Shown: positions 24,897 through 37,600 of the stretch, in pieces
Position numbering within the stretch: the first letter of the stretch is position 1
Layout of the letters: each line of letters starts with the position of its first letter
NCBI GenBank assembly: GCA_032358165.1
Contig: JAALGY010000057.1
Coordinates: forward strand, 682,001 to 746,000
From: Diplosphaera chodatii
Lineage: Eukaryota; Chlorophyta; Trebouxiophyceae; Prasiolales; Stichococcaceae
Direction: 5' to 3'
Length of the DNA stretch: 64,000 nucleotides
Translations under genes and position numbers: made by a program
The notes under the pieces: model-generated
Database searches by the model: none
Seen by the model: only the letters and a program-made list of their open reading frames with translations
Told to the model about the DNA's origin: nothing

Positions 24897-27608
24897 TCAT
24901 GCTGCAGCAGCGCAGGTACGTTGAGCCGTGGACCACAGCCTTCCTGCCTCACTGACGTTCTGGGCCAGCTCAGCAGGGTTGGGCGCATACTCCAGGGCAT
25001 GGCTCCAGAAATTGAAGTCAGCGCAAAATGCGTGCGCCTTTGGACACTGCAGCCCCCACAGCAGGGCCAACTTGTCCTGCAGGAACACAACCCTCCATTG
25101 TGCATCAGTGGTCTGAGTGTAGTTGTATGTGCCAAAGCAACAGGGACGCACACCGGTAGCAGCGATGCAGTACTGCCCACCGCATCACTCCACTCCTGGA
25201 AATCTGTGTCATCAGCAAGCAACCCCAGGTTCAAGCCGATTTCCTGCGGCTTGGCGATCTTGACCTGCGGCCAAGCCTCAGAACAGCATGGCTTTGGGTT
25301 GACTACAAGCTACACAGCAAGACGTCACCAATGTCTGGCCTATGGCTTCCATGCACGGCGGCAGGCATCGACCTGTTCCCAGGCAGCCTGCTGGTTGCAA
25401 GCTGCTCACTGAGATTGTCTTGAGTTTCAAAGGTGTCAGCGTCTTCGCGGCATGGACGTTCATCCAGCGGTGCGGAGGCTCGCTGCTGACGTCCACGACG
25501 ACTGAGCAGCGCGGCAGGAACACAAACATTGCGATAACCGCCCCGTGCCCCGTCACCAGAACATCTGTTGCGTCCAGCAGTTTGGCCTGCCACAGGATGG
25601 AGTCCCACTGGAGCTTGCTCACTGGATGGTTTGTTGTCAGCCCTGCAGCGGATCAAGATGTGCATACCAGCCAAGCTTGACACCAGGACAAGGCAGGCCT
25701 GTGCACCTGGTTTCCGAAGCTTCTGCCCTCCATGTAGACCAGCTGAGCGCTGCTGAACGCTCCGCTGGCATTGATGTCCTCCAATGCCTCTGGCGCCGTG
25801 ACGATAGACCGGCCGGCGCGGTGCGCCCGGTTCACGATGGTCACCCGCGGCTTGGTGGCATCTGGCGGCGGCGCGCTGACCTCAGGCAGCCCTGGAGCAA
25901 TGCGCACACCAGCGTCCCCTTATTGAACGTTGATCGATGCACCTCGTGCCAGTTTGGCTGTCGCCTTGAACCCCGCGGGTGACATGCAGACTGGCGGGGA
26001 GCAACTGCACCATCCAGACATCACCTGCACACCCCCGCAGGTACCCAACCCAGCCCTGCTTCTCCTCTGGCGACAGGTCCTGCATGCCAGCCTGCGCTGT
26101 TGCTCCAGGCACGCCGTTCGCCCTGCAGCAGTGTGCAGCATGTGGCATCACTCTCAAAGTTTTGGCTCGTGCTGAGAGCTGATCAGGCGGCCAGGCTGAT
26201 CAGGCTGCCAGTAGGTGTGGCACCCTTTCTGCATATCATCCACATCCATCATTGTGGATGTATGCCATCTTGCTGCAGTCAACTGCGGCACAACTCCTGA
26301 TCCTTGTAAGCCACTCACGAGTTGCAGTCGCGGGCTTTGCAGGTCGGCCCAGTACCAATGATGAGCTCTGAGATGATGATCGCCTCGTCCACTGGGGCGT
26401 CTGCAACTTTCATTTGGTGCTCAGCAAAGCAGCTCCACAGCTCCGTTATTCCGGGCAGTTGCAGTCGCTCTGTGGCAGAACATGCGCATATAAGGGGGCC
26501 ACCCGTCCTTCTTTGTACATGTTCGTTCCACCTTGGCCATCCAGCATGATCTGAATCATCATTTGGCGCTAATGTTCATTCCCACCTGATTGCTCGTCTG
26601 ACCATAGCAGCAGCACATCACGCCGCTGTTCCTCGTCGTACGTGCAGACGCCCAGGTACCTGCAGCAGAGTTCCCGAGCTACCGCACAAATGCAGAAGGT
26701 GTTTATCACCTCTGCAGTTAGCCTTTGCACAGACCTGCGGCGGTGATGAGGAATTGGCGGTGTGCAATGCTCAATGCTCAATGCACCCACCTGCACAGCC
26801 GGACGTACAGGTCTGCGCTGTCCTCGCCCATGGAGTGCCACAAGTTGCGCACGTGGCTGCGGTGAAACACCAGCGCCCGCTGCACCAGCCTGTAGTTGGT
26901 GTCGGATGGCACGGGGCTGCTGTCGATGTCTGTGGATACAATGAACCTGCCGACGTTCTCCCGGTGGTCCTGGGCTGGGGCGCCCTGCCGCTGGTCATCA
27001 TCCCGAAAGTACAGCCGCACGCCCGGGATGTCGTGCTGCAGGCCCCCTGCGAGCAGATGCGTCGTCATGCAGATGTCACATCACCTGGCCTCTCGCCGTG
27101 TGTGCAAGGATGCTACCTGGGCAGGAGCTCTACCTGCGCAGTGCCGTTCTGCTTCACCCCACACAGAGCAGCAGGGACGCCAGGTTGTGTTTCCACTACC
27201 GTGTGAGAGTCACCGTCTGAGTGCAGGTGGAGTTTGCCGCCCCAGAGTGTGATGTTGTATAGGTGGCACACACGAAGACGGTCCTCATCGCCCGTGCACT
27301 GTGACACAATCAGCCAAATCAGACAGCGTGCATCAAGCGCTCACATTTTGGGCTTCGCAGGAGCACACCGGAAGCTCAGGTGCCAAGCACATTTTGATTT
27401 TGGCCTGCACCTCCATAGTCGAGACTGGCCATGGCAAGCTGGGGGCCTCATGCTGCGAGGCAGCGCTGGTCGTGCGAGTGGCCGTGGTTGTCGGCACCTT
27501 GGCCTCCACCAGCTCCCAGGTCACTCTGAGTGCAACGACGTCTAGATCCACCAACATAATTCCTGCGACCAGTAGGCCCCAACAGCAATATGACCTCACG
27601 TCGTGCAT
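24897..27608 (-). CDS. GT61-family (DUF563) glycosyltransferase, type II membrane protein
   Basis: Ten exons, 516 aa, phases close: 27608-27411, 27298-27214, 27046-26791, 26659-26586, 26469-26319, 26122-26025, 25891-25707, 25613-25410, 25264-25181, 25112-24897. A short N-terminal hydrophobic segment (YCCWGLLVAGIML) then a Thr/Ala/Ser-rich stem suits a Golgi type II enzyme. GT61 hallmarks follow in order: the early CHLYNITLWGGKLHLH segment, FHRSHVRNLWHSMGED, PRVTIVNRAHRAGRS, YMEGRSFGNQ, and LLDATDVLVTGHGAVIAMF, which matches the family's late DVLVG.HGAGL-like motif. GT61 enzymes transfer xylose, arabinose or GlcNAc to glycoproteins or wall polysaccharides; donor and acceptor cannot be read here. 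The 68-nt intron 25180-25113 is inferred because the frame changes there. Confidence 0.82.
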
Positions 27609-28582
27609 GATACGCGCGCGAGCTCCAGCCGCACATCTGTGTGGCGTGAGCATGCAAGTCTATTGCTCCTCGGGCTAAGTATGTGTCGTTTTGAGAGATG
27701 GGCGAGTCAAGTGCAGCACATGCCGTGTGCTTACACAGATCTGGTCTTGCAAACTCGCTCCGAGTAGACTCAATCGACAACTACGACATGTGATACGCCT
27801 TGAGGGCAGTGCCTGCGTCGACACTTCGATTTCCGTACCTACATGTCGTACCACACAGGTCTGTCGACATGCTGCAATTGGGACGTGCAGGCTTGCTTCC
27901 CGGTAATGATTTCCAGCATCTGTCCAGGTCACTTTGTGATACGGAGAGTCTATTCTGCATCACCGTCGGCGGTCGGCGATCGGCGGGCATAGTCGTGGTG
28001 ATCGAGGGTGCATGACAAGATGGTGGAAGGAACCTGTTTGACGCCCTCGTCCAGGCAATCTATATCGCTGGTAACACGGTACTCTGTTTCTCCCCTCCTA
28101 ACGCAACATGCTGTTTGATGCTTGACGATGACTGAGACTCGGATGTCGATCGCAGGCTTGTAGAATCGATCGAGGCAGCATTCTGCTTGCGGATCAGGCA
28201 CTCAACTTCGATACTCATCCTTGTGCATAACCTCTTGCTCTGGATCCGCATACCCCTCCGGGCGCTCGTGCCAGATTACAGTAGCAGTTGACGCTTGTGT
28301 CTTCCTTTCTCGTCGGGCTGACACATCGCCAGCGGCTGCTTGGCCAATAGTGCATCTAGTTGCACACACCTCGACTTCTAGCCTAGGGAGAGGTGAGCTG
28401 TCGGCGGGGTTCAGCAGCGTAATCTGTGGACACAGCTCAGATATCCTCTCCACGGCAACTTTCCGACCCAATAGTGACAGCCCCTGTGGGTGGCTTGGAG
28501 TCATGGCATCTCAGCGTAGAAGGTTCCTGTAAACGACGCCGCACCATCGCACAACAGCGGCCACTGACGCTTGAGAGGAGGC
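27609..28582. promoter_or_regulatory. Divergent intergenic region
   Basis: 974 bp lies between the GT61 start (-) and the unknown gene starting at 28583 (+). No coding exon with matching splice sites was found. It presumably holds both promoters; no recognisable motif was seen. Confidence 0.45.
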
Positions 28583-31393
28583 ATGCGGATGCTGGAAGGG
28601 CCGGCAGCCCGCATGGTGAGCGCCGAGCCCAGCGCACACTTGCAGGACGACCAGGACGCACCTTTGTCGCCCCGCGAGGAGGAGGCGCACACGCACTGGT
28701 CCGGCCTGACCCCCGCGCTGCAGGTGCTGCAGTCCCTGAAAACCTACGCAGTTCAGTGCTCAGTGACCTTGTAAGCTGCTGAGTGCAAGAGATAGCAGCC
28801 GTCGAGGCTCTCACTTGTGCAATCCGTCGCCTTGCTGCAGGCGCATGTGGCCGAGCTGTTCGATGGCAAGCAGCGGCTATTCCTGCGCATGTTTGCGTTC
28901 GATTCAGGTGACTCATCGCATATTTTGTGCGGTGCTGTTGCATGTATGAATGGCATTCATACCATGAAGTTCTGATGCAGACGCAGCGCCAGTCCTGAGC
29001 ATTTCGCAGTATTGAGCATATGCTCGACCTGCAGGGCTGTGCCTGCGGCGGCCATGGTCAGATTTCCAGTGCCGGCTACATGCATGCGTATATCAGGTGC
29101 TCGCCTTTGGGTAGTCTTGGTCAGCCAACAGATGTATAGCACACCTACAGCACATGTTGGTGCCCACTTATTCCTATTCTGCTTGGCATGCAGCACCGGC
29201 CACCAGCAGCTGAACTGGTGCAGTTCACGCGGAAATTCCTGGGCCTGTTCATGATCAACCGCTTCGACATCCTCATGTTCCTGGAGGATGCAGGTCGACT
29301 TTTTCCTGTATGCTGGCAGCTTCCACCTCTCTCTGTGCCGGGCAGTGTGTGGGCTGAAGCCTGCTAGTGGCTTGGCTGAAGGCTCAAGTGAAGGATCACA
29401 ATCCCGGCCTGTTCATGTGCGCAGGCCTGTGGATGGAGCGCGGCAGCAGTAGAAGGCCCCTGTCAGACACTGATGACGACGTGGAGTGGGACGACGACGA
29501 TGACGAGGTGCTTGAACATGCTGCAATCATTTACGATATTGGAGCATGTGGATTCAGGGCTGATGCTTACCTGTGCGATTGAATACATGCCTTCACCAAG
29601 CTCTTATGCAAGGATCAATATAACCAGCCCTGTTGAGGGCATACCTCCGCAGTTTCTTGTGGCTTCAACTTGTTGTTTTGCTAACCGCAGAATGGTGATG
29701 CGGCAGAGCGGAAGTACGCGCCAGCAGCGTTCGAGGCAGCGGGACTGGCGGTGGCAGGGCTCCTGCGATTGCTGGCAGCGGAGGGCTTCTACTCGAAGGA
29801 GGATCTGGCGCCTGGCCTCGCCATCGCAGAGCAGGCAGCAGTGGAGCTGCCCCGCTGTGCGGTAAGCAGCGCCTTGTTGTGTGGTGCATTGCACTTATCC
29901 TCAGAGCGAGTTCACACACGGCAATGGCACGTGGAGTGTGACAGCAGCAATCCACCCTGCTGTTTGACTCAACTCAGACTTTCATGACAGTCCTAGCTGA
30001 GGCAGCCTCTCCCTGTGCCGCAGCTGCTGGGGGCCTACCTGCCTGGACCGCTCAACGTCGTCAAGGACGTGCTGCTCACCAAGCAGGACGAAGCACAGGT
30101 GCACTAGTCACGGCCAGCAAATTGGGTCTGACGGGCCACTGGTCATCCACAGCTGGCGGCTCTGCAATGTTGGTCCACACGAAACATCAGTCAGCAGCAC
30201 ATCACCGCTCCAAGTACTGTGAACAGCAAGGTGGCCATTCTTCCTAGAAGCAAGCAGCCTGCTTACACAGCAGTGCGGGGCACCATCTTGACACATGGCA
30301 GAGGATTGTAGCACGCTGCTTCCTGCAGCCGCCGGTGCTGGAGGAGGTGGAGGCGGGCGTGGTGGAGAAGTACCGCCACATCGCGCCCCGCTTCAATTTC
30401 CGCCGCGCCTGCGCATCAGTCCTCGCCTCCGACCTGCGGGTGCTGCTCTCATCTGCCCATCGGACGCATATCTCCATTCTCGCCCACAAGTTGGGTTCAC
30501 ATGCTCAGTGCTGTTGCCGCAGAATCAGTTTTGTTCTGCGCCCTGGGAGCGTGCATGTTGTGTACCACCCTCGGTGGAGGTTGCCAGTGCCCTGCCAGCC
30601 CATGTTTCTTTCCAGGCATGCACATGCAGCGCAAGCCTGAATCTGCTCACGCATCCAGGTGGAGCACAGCGAGCAGCGGCGCATGCGCGTCCTCAGCGTG
30701 GAGGACCGGCGGCGGGTGACCTTCCAGGAGGCAGTCCCCAGCGACGCCGGCGCGGCTGACGGCGCCGAGGCAGCCCCGCCGCCGGACACAGTGCGTCGTT
30801 ACTGTGTCCATAGACTGTCACCGGCCTATGGTCGATGTGCAGTGCGCCGGTGTATCACTGATGTAAAGCGTACTCTTTGCAGCCGGACCCTGTCAGGAGC
30901 GGGTCTGTGCTGATGCACAGTGGCTATGTTGTGTGCGACCATGCATCAGGCTGAGGACCATGCTGTGCCTCAGGAGCAGGAGCATGTGATGGTGGAGATG
31001 GACCCCGAGATCGGGGCGCTGCTGCTGCCGGGCATGACCGTCACAGGCCACTTCTTCGCACTGTCCGATGGCTCTTGGTGAGCATTTCGCTGCTTGCTAG
31101 CCAATCAGTTAGACTCTTCCACTTGCCGCTATGCTGCACCCCTCCCGTGCCGCACCCCCTCGAACCCCCGGAGCACCAACCCGCTGGGTCTGCTGACACC
31201 AGGAACTGCAGTGCAGTGCAGTGTAGCGTGACAGGGCCCCAGCATGAGTTTAGGACGTGCTGTGTGCAGGTACTTTGCGCAGCCGGGCTACGTATGGCCG
31301 TCCTACTACCACACGTCCCGCAGCCATGGTGCCGAGTCCGGCTCCCTGTCTGATCCCGAGTCCTCAGACGGAGAGGACGGCCTCGAGTACTGA
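28583..31393 (+). CDS. Unknown conserved-looking 364-aa protein
   Basis: Ten exons, phases close: 28583-28723, 28841-28907, 29207-29293, 29425-29507, 29691-29861, 30024-30098, 30329-30439, 30659-30790, 30974-31077, 31270-31393. I do not recognise the family. The N-terminal ~50 residues are acidic and polar. A helical region follows (LVQFTRKFLGLFMINRFDIL), then an Asp run (DDDVEWDDDDDE), an Ala/Leu-rich helix (AAGLAVAGLLRLLAAEGFY), and basic segments (KYRHIAPRFNFRRA). Near the C terminus is a compact hydrophobic and aromatic block (GHFFALSDGSWYFAQPGYVWP), ending in an acidic Ser-rich tail (LSDPESSDGEDGLEY). No signal peptide or membrane helix is obvious, so it is probably soluble. The ATG at 28583 is the first in frame; ATGs at 28589 and 28613 are alternatives. 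Confidence 0.6.
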
Positions 31394-31731
31394 GCGGCAA
31401 GCTAGCGCATGGGGATATCTCAGTCGTTTCGTGGGTTCTTCTTCCAATCTGCATGAGCAGGTCGCTGCATTGATTGTCATCAGCGCTGTTGCAATGCGTT
31501 GGTCAGTTCGCACCGTCGACAGTCACAATTTAACGCATTCAGTCACAATTTGAGGTACGAGGTGCTACCTGAACTGCTGTGGTTTTATGGAGCAGTCCGT
31601 AGTCAGATGTAGTGTTTCATGCTCGTTTGCGTGCTGGATCCCCCGGAACAAAAGTACCGCTCGATTCACCCAAGTCCCGATCACTGACGCTGGGGCATAA
31701 ACCGATCAGTTTGCTGACTGAACGACCACCT
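31394..31731. other. Short convergent spacer
   Basis: 338 bp with no coding signal. A short direct repeat, (t)cacaatttaacgcattcagtcacaattt-like, occurs near 31522-31552. Confidence 0.4.
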
Positions 31732-32425
31732 TTACATCACCCCTGACGCATCTGCAAAACCCTTGGGGGCTGGGGTCATTGGTAAGTACCTGAGTTCACA
31801 CCAACAGTTCACACCTTTGCGGGACTGCTCAGCCTGGCGCTTGTGTCGCAGCACCACGCAAGCATGTATAACATCTCGTACGCTGCTTGATGCCTCGACG
31901 GGGCCTGCGGCTAATATTCTTGCTGTGTCTTGTGCATGCGTGCGTGTTGTGTGGCAGTCGTGAGGCCACAGCTGAGCGGCACATGGACTTCGCAGAGCAC
32001 CTTCACGCGCTGCAGGGCTTCGCAGCATAGTTGAAAACAGGTGGGTGGGTTGAAAGTACACTTCTTTGATGGGTGAGAGTCCGACCGTGGCAGCTGATGA
32101 GTGCAGAAGTTCGCTGCCTGCGATTGCTTCGCTATCCTCGCTGGCGCGCTCCGCGACAACCTGCCGGTTGTCCTCTGCCAGCCGCCGCAGCCCTTGCTGC
32201 GGCGTCAGAAGGGACGGCCCGCGAGCTGGCCTGACAGGGGCTGACGTCCCCGTACGCACTACACTTCCCTTTAGCGCGCCAGCTGAAACTTCCATCCGGC
32301 CGGGGTCCGCCGCCAGCATCCCACGGGGACGCTTTCACGTTGGCCAACGGACTGGCCATCCCAAGGAACATGTCCATCACCTTTCTTGCAGCTTGCTTGA
32401 AGGCGGCCCCTGATGCAGACGTCAT
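31732..32425 (-). CDS. Possible small hypothetical protein
   Basis: A four-exon model of 140 aa closes in phase: 32425-32381, 32268-32001, 31904-31815, 31751-31732. It starts MTSASGAAFKQAARK. It continues with a Pro/Arg-rich stretch, then a helical, charged region (LRRLAEDNRQVVAERASED), and ends in a basic segment (VLRHKRQAEQSRK). No domain is recognised. Support is limited to open phase-compatible exons and reasonable donors and acceptors. The main exon is also open upstream of 32268, so the acceptor is uncertain. It sits head-to-head with the large kinase gene, 386 bp away. Confidence 0.35.
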
Positions 32426-32811
32426 CTTGGAAGGCGTATTCAGGGCCGGCTGGCCGACTCACTTCCTCGTGCGGCCGTCGTTGCTCGGGCTGCCAGCGCT
32501 TCGGAAGTGATTAAGTACGCCGAGCATGTCTGCTTGGTTGTTGGCTCCACAGGGTCTGCGTTAGCAATTGACCTGCCGTAGATGCCGGGACCCTGACGCT
32601 TCGCTCTCACGGATTGGTCTCCACCTGCTGCGATCAGCATTGCCACAGCCCAGTCCTACTGTTGACGAAGTGTTTGTTCTTTGACGCTGTACAGCGGGAG
32701 TTTCGGCCCACAGAGCGCTGAGGCCTGCGGGATAGTCTGGCAGCCCCTGCAGGTTGAAATTGTACGCTGATGAGGGCATGGCGCGGTGCCAGCTGCAGGG
32801 CGGCCTGAAGC
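32426..32811. promoter_or_regulatory. Upstream region of the large kinase gene
   Basis: 386 bp lies between the possible small minus-strand gene and the start codon of the membrane-anchored kinase. It is likely promoter and 5' untranslated sequence. No defined motif is recognised. Confidence 0.4.
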
Positions 32812-34622
32812 ATGGGCGATATGTACAGCAGCCAGCACCAGCAGTGGGCTCTGCTGGCGGCGGGCGCCGCGGGCATGGCGGTGGCGGTGCCGCTGGCCGC
32901 CGGCGCCTACTGGTGGCGCGGTCGTGCTGCTGCCGCCGCTGGCCCCAGTTGCAAGCGCTCGTGCGGTTCAGGCTGCTGTTCCGAACACGCGCGCGGCTGC
33001 TGTGGCCGTCTGCAGCAGGGCACGCACCAGCTGCAGCATCAGCATGGCCCGCCACACGTGCACCATGCGGACGGCGGCGGTTTCACCACGGCAGCCTCCG
33101 GCGGGCTGCGGCGGGACAGCGGCGGCGCCCCGACGGGAGTCAGCATGGGTGGCAGCTCGGTGGGCTTCGACTCGGCGCTGCGGCTGCGGCTGGCCTCCGG
33201 CTTGAGCGGCCGGGGGTCGGCGGGGGAGGGCGACTTCTTTGAGGCGGCCGTGGTGCAGGCCCTGCTGGACGGCGAGCGCGCCCGCTGGCAGCGGCAGGCA
33301 GAGCAGGACGAGTGGAAGGCCAACAGGTGTGCAGCGTGTTGTGCCCCAGCCATGCTCCAGGCGTGGCGGCAGCGCTGGTGTTGTCAAAGGTCAACCCACG
33401 TGCGGTTGCAGCCAATCGTGGTGATGCTGGGTGCAGTGGGGAGCTATCGCCACGGGGCGTGCTGTCGATGTGCTCCTCCTCTCGGCGCTCCGTCTCGCTG
33501 AACTCCAGCTGCGAGGCCGGCGCGCTGCTGGACTGCGGGGGCGTCGGCGGCGGCCGGTTCTCGGGCTCCCGGTTTCAGAGCCTCAGCAGCCACGACGCCC
33601 TTGACACCGCACGGCAGGGTGCGCAAAGTTCAGAAAAGCTCATGCATAGACATCAAGAGTCGTCTCAACCACTTCGATATGAGGTTCATCGTCTGTAACC
33701 TGGCCTGGGCCAGCGTGTGGTGACTTGCATGCCGGAAGGATTGCCTGCGAATTCTTGTTCGCCCCTGCTTGTAACCGACAGCTTGGCAGCGCTCGATAAG
33801 CTGCTGGTGCGTTGCTGTCCGCTGTCCAATGCTGTCCGATGTGAGGCAGCTTTCCACATCCTGTACTTTGAGAAAAATGCAGCAAAGCCTGCAACCCCTC
33901 TCACTTCCTCTTGACAGGGCCAGTGCCGCAGTGGTCAAAGAGGCGGCTCAGCGCGCCTGCCAGCGCATTCGCTGCACTGCAGCAGGTGCCGGAGCAGTGC
34001 GGTTCGCCCATCAGCAGGGCGGTCGGCACAGCTGCAGACCTGCCGGTAGCATTGCTGGCTGTGGCGCAGCACATGGGCTGCGTGGATCCGGAGGATGCGC
34101 AGGTACACCTTGCGAGAGAGTGCGATATCTTGTCACAGACACATGGCTGTGCATGCTCTATCAAGAGCGCTTGCTGTGAAGAGTCAGACTTGTGAACTGC
34201 TGTGCTGTGCAGGCGGTTATGCAGTACTTGGCAGCAGACGACTTCTGGCAGTCTGCAGATGGGCCAAGCTGCCAGCTGTACTCGCCACATGAGGTGGGTG
34301 GTGTGCACAGTGACTTATGGAGTGGAGTAGTAGAAAGCCAGCATGCAGAGAATTGCTGAAGCAAACACATGTGCATGCAGGCGGCCCTGCGTGTCGGCTC
34401 CTGGATGGTGGACTCGGGCGCCGGGCCGGCAGACACCACTGCTGCTTCCGCTCTCCTCCAGCGGTTGTCTCAGCCGCAGCGGCTGGCGATCGTCGGCCGG
34501 GCGCACGCCATCGTGACTGCCGTGCTGGAGCGGGCAGCACCCGCCCTGGACCACAGCGCAGCACCGCAGCGCTCCCTGGACCCGGCAGGCGTGCCGGATG
34601 CACAACCCTCGCCGCGCGACTT

Positions 34623-34679
<57 letters not shown>

Positions 34680-37600
34680 ACCAGAGATGCCGGCGCTGCG
34701 TCCTCATGACGGTGGCTCTGTAGCTTGCGCCTCCAGCCACGACATGTACTCAACGTTCACACTGTCCATCCCCAGCGCATCCGCCGCCACTGCCGCTGGC
34801 CGCCACACCCCCAGGGAGTCGGCCGCCACTGCACCCGCTGGTGCCGCTGCCCAGTCAGCTGCTGGCGGCGCTGAACCGTCCGCGGAACCCCTGGAGCAGA
34901 TGCCCGGCTCCAGGGTCCAGGTGGCCGACCCTGGCTGCGGCGCTTGCCAAGCCGAGACAGCTCCCAGCAGCAGCAGCGCCTGTAGCGGCGGCCATGTGGC
35001 AGACAGTGCTGCAGACACATCAGCCAGCAGCACCACTCCACAGCCAGCGGCGCAAGCTGCGGTCGCGGCGGCAGACAGCATGGCAGATGCGCCAGCCGGC
35101 GGCAGCACTCCAGAGCCAGCAGCGCTTGCAGCAGCAGTGGTGGCAGCTGCAGCTCTAGGGCTGAAGCGCCCAAGCTTCCAGATGCCGCGGCGCACATCCT
35201 CAGACGCCTGTGCGTACATGTACTCAGCATTTGCCAACAGCGGTGGCAGCACGCCGGCCATCCACTCGGCGCGAGCCTCCATGGAGGACGCTGCCGGCTC
35301 CCCTCAGGCACACAGGGTAGCAGCGGCGCCACCAGCAGCTCACCTGTCGACGGTGGCAGAGCAGGAGCCTCCGGATGCGACTGCCCCTGGGGCTGCCCCG
35401 GTTGCTGAGTCTGCTGCTGCCAGAAAAGTGCTTTCGGGACCCAAGGTGCTGGCTGCTTTGGCGGATTGCACCTTCTTGCCCGCCGGCCAGGCCACCGGCA
35501 GCGGGAGCGGCACCAGCAGCAGCACTCCCAACGCCAAAACCGGGTACAAGCTGTCCAGTCTGTTCGTCAGCGACAGCGCCAGCAGCTCAAGCAGCAGCGC
35601 AAAGGCGGCCCTGCAGAGGCAGGCCTCAGCTCCGCAGGGGCAGCTGTGCAGCCCGTTTGCTTCCCCGGCTGCCCGCAGCCCGTTCACAGCCGCTGCAGAG
35701 GCCGCGACAGCATCTGCAGCCGTGTCTTCAGCGAAGCCGCCGCTCAGGCCGGCCATCATGGCAAAGGGTGCCCTGGCGCTGCTGCAGCGCGAGGTGAGGC
35801 AGAAACCCTGCTGTCCAGCAAGCAGGCGCATACCTGACACAATGCTGCAAGGAATAACAGCAACCCACCATGCTGTGCAATTGAGTCATGCAGACTGGAC
35901 CGCATCCTGCTGCCAGGTTCTTGTCCCCAACTCATCCCTACATGTTGTGAGCGACAGGACAGCGGCACGGTGCCATGGCAGGAGGCGATGCAGGCGCAGC
36001 ATGCATTTACGCTGAGGAAGGCCGCTTCAGAGGAGATCAACGGTGTGGCCGCCGAAGCGTCAATGGCCAATTTCCTGGGTGCCGCTGGAGCCGACCCAGG
36101 GGTGCCCCAGCCTGCGGCAGCTGGCTCCTTTGAGCACAGCAGCAGCCCTCCCCAGTCTGCACCCGAGGCACGCACGGGAAATGTGGTGCTGATCACAACC
36201 AGCAGAGTAATCGAGCGCAAGCAAAGCATTGGTCATTGACGAGGGCGTAGACCCTTCAGCTCTGCTGGTCTCGCTGGTATCACACTCTCCAAGGCATCTA
36301 GAGGCACTATCCGAGCCCGAGCATGATCAGTGAGCCTTCAACTGGCCTGGTCTGCTGAACATCGGTTGCCGACCTGCTGCAGGCTCCGGCAGCTGCGCCA
36401 GGGACACATCCGGATGCAGCAGCCACAGCAAAGCGGCCGCCATTGCCGGTGCCCTTCAGCGCCAGGTCCGCCATCACAGAGGAGGCCCTGGAGGCAGCCT
36501 TCGATGAGGAGGCTGAGGAGGGGGAGGAGCCGACGGAGTTGATCGACTTCTCAAGTGAGTTGTCGAGCCTGGCAGCAGGCTATTGCTGACAAAGCTGCAC
36601 AACAGCCGTCACTGCTGATTGAGGTGACACATGAGATTGCTCCGGATGTTGTGGTTTATTGCCTTAGATCTATTGTCATGCATGCGCACCAGGTTGACCC
36701 TCCATGCCTGAAACCTCAACGACAATCTTCAGCGCTGGAGTCCGTCTGCGATGAGCTGTGTCACAAGGGGCGTTTCTGCTTGATTGTAGGACGCCCCGGC
36801 CCAGGAGGACGGCGGAGCATGTCGCAGCGCACCTCGCTGGATATTGCACTCCAATCGACGTCCCTGCAGCGCATGGCGCTTCGCTTTGAGGATGTCAAGA
36901 TCTGCCGCCGCCCAGACGGCTCGCTGTGGAAGCTCGGCAGCGGAGGCTTCGGCACCGTGAGCACCAGCCTGGCTTGCAGATCGTGTCATCTGCCGCTCTG
37001 TTGATCAGCGTCTGAGAGCAGCTCACCGCACCCTGCCACCATGCACCGAGTGGGCACAGCATGTCTGATGGTTCGTACCCACCTTCAGGTGTACAAAGCA
37101 GTGAAGAATGACGTGATCCCGGTGGCTGCCAAGATGCTGGCTGCCGATGGTGATGAAGATGCCTTTGCGCGCGAGGTGCGCGGTGTCTTCATGCACTTCT
37201 TCACTCCAGGGTGGCGCACTCCATTGAGTCCCTGAGTTTCTCTGAAGAGGAGTCGGGGAGCCAAGGTGCTCACACTCCTCACTGAGACCTGCACATCTCT
37301 GTTACAGGTCTCCATCCTGGAGTCGTGCCGCGACCGCAACATCGTGCAGTTCATCGGCGCAGTGTCGGACGGACAGCAGACGATGCTTGTCACAGAGTGA
37401 GCTGGACGCCGCCACCGGGCTTGCCATGGGTTTAGGGTTTAGTATATATTATATATATATATGTATGTATATATATTTTACTCGCAAATGCTCACAACGC
37501 TGGACCTGCCAATGCTGTCACCACTGGCCCACACTGTGCCGCTGTCTTGACAAGGCTTGCTGCTGCCTGTGGCAGGTTTCTGGAGCTGGGGGACCTGTTC

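Noticed and set aside
25113..25180. A frameshift or pseudogene lesion in the GT61 gene
   Set aside because: A 68-nt intron with GTGGGC donor and CTCAG acceptor restores the frame with phases intact.
34704..35840. Long minus-strand open frames opposite the polyQ exon
   Set aside because: They mirror the low-complexity Ala/Ser/Pro coding sequence and carry no motifs or splice structure.
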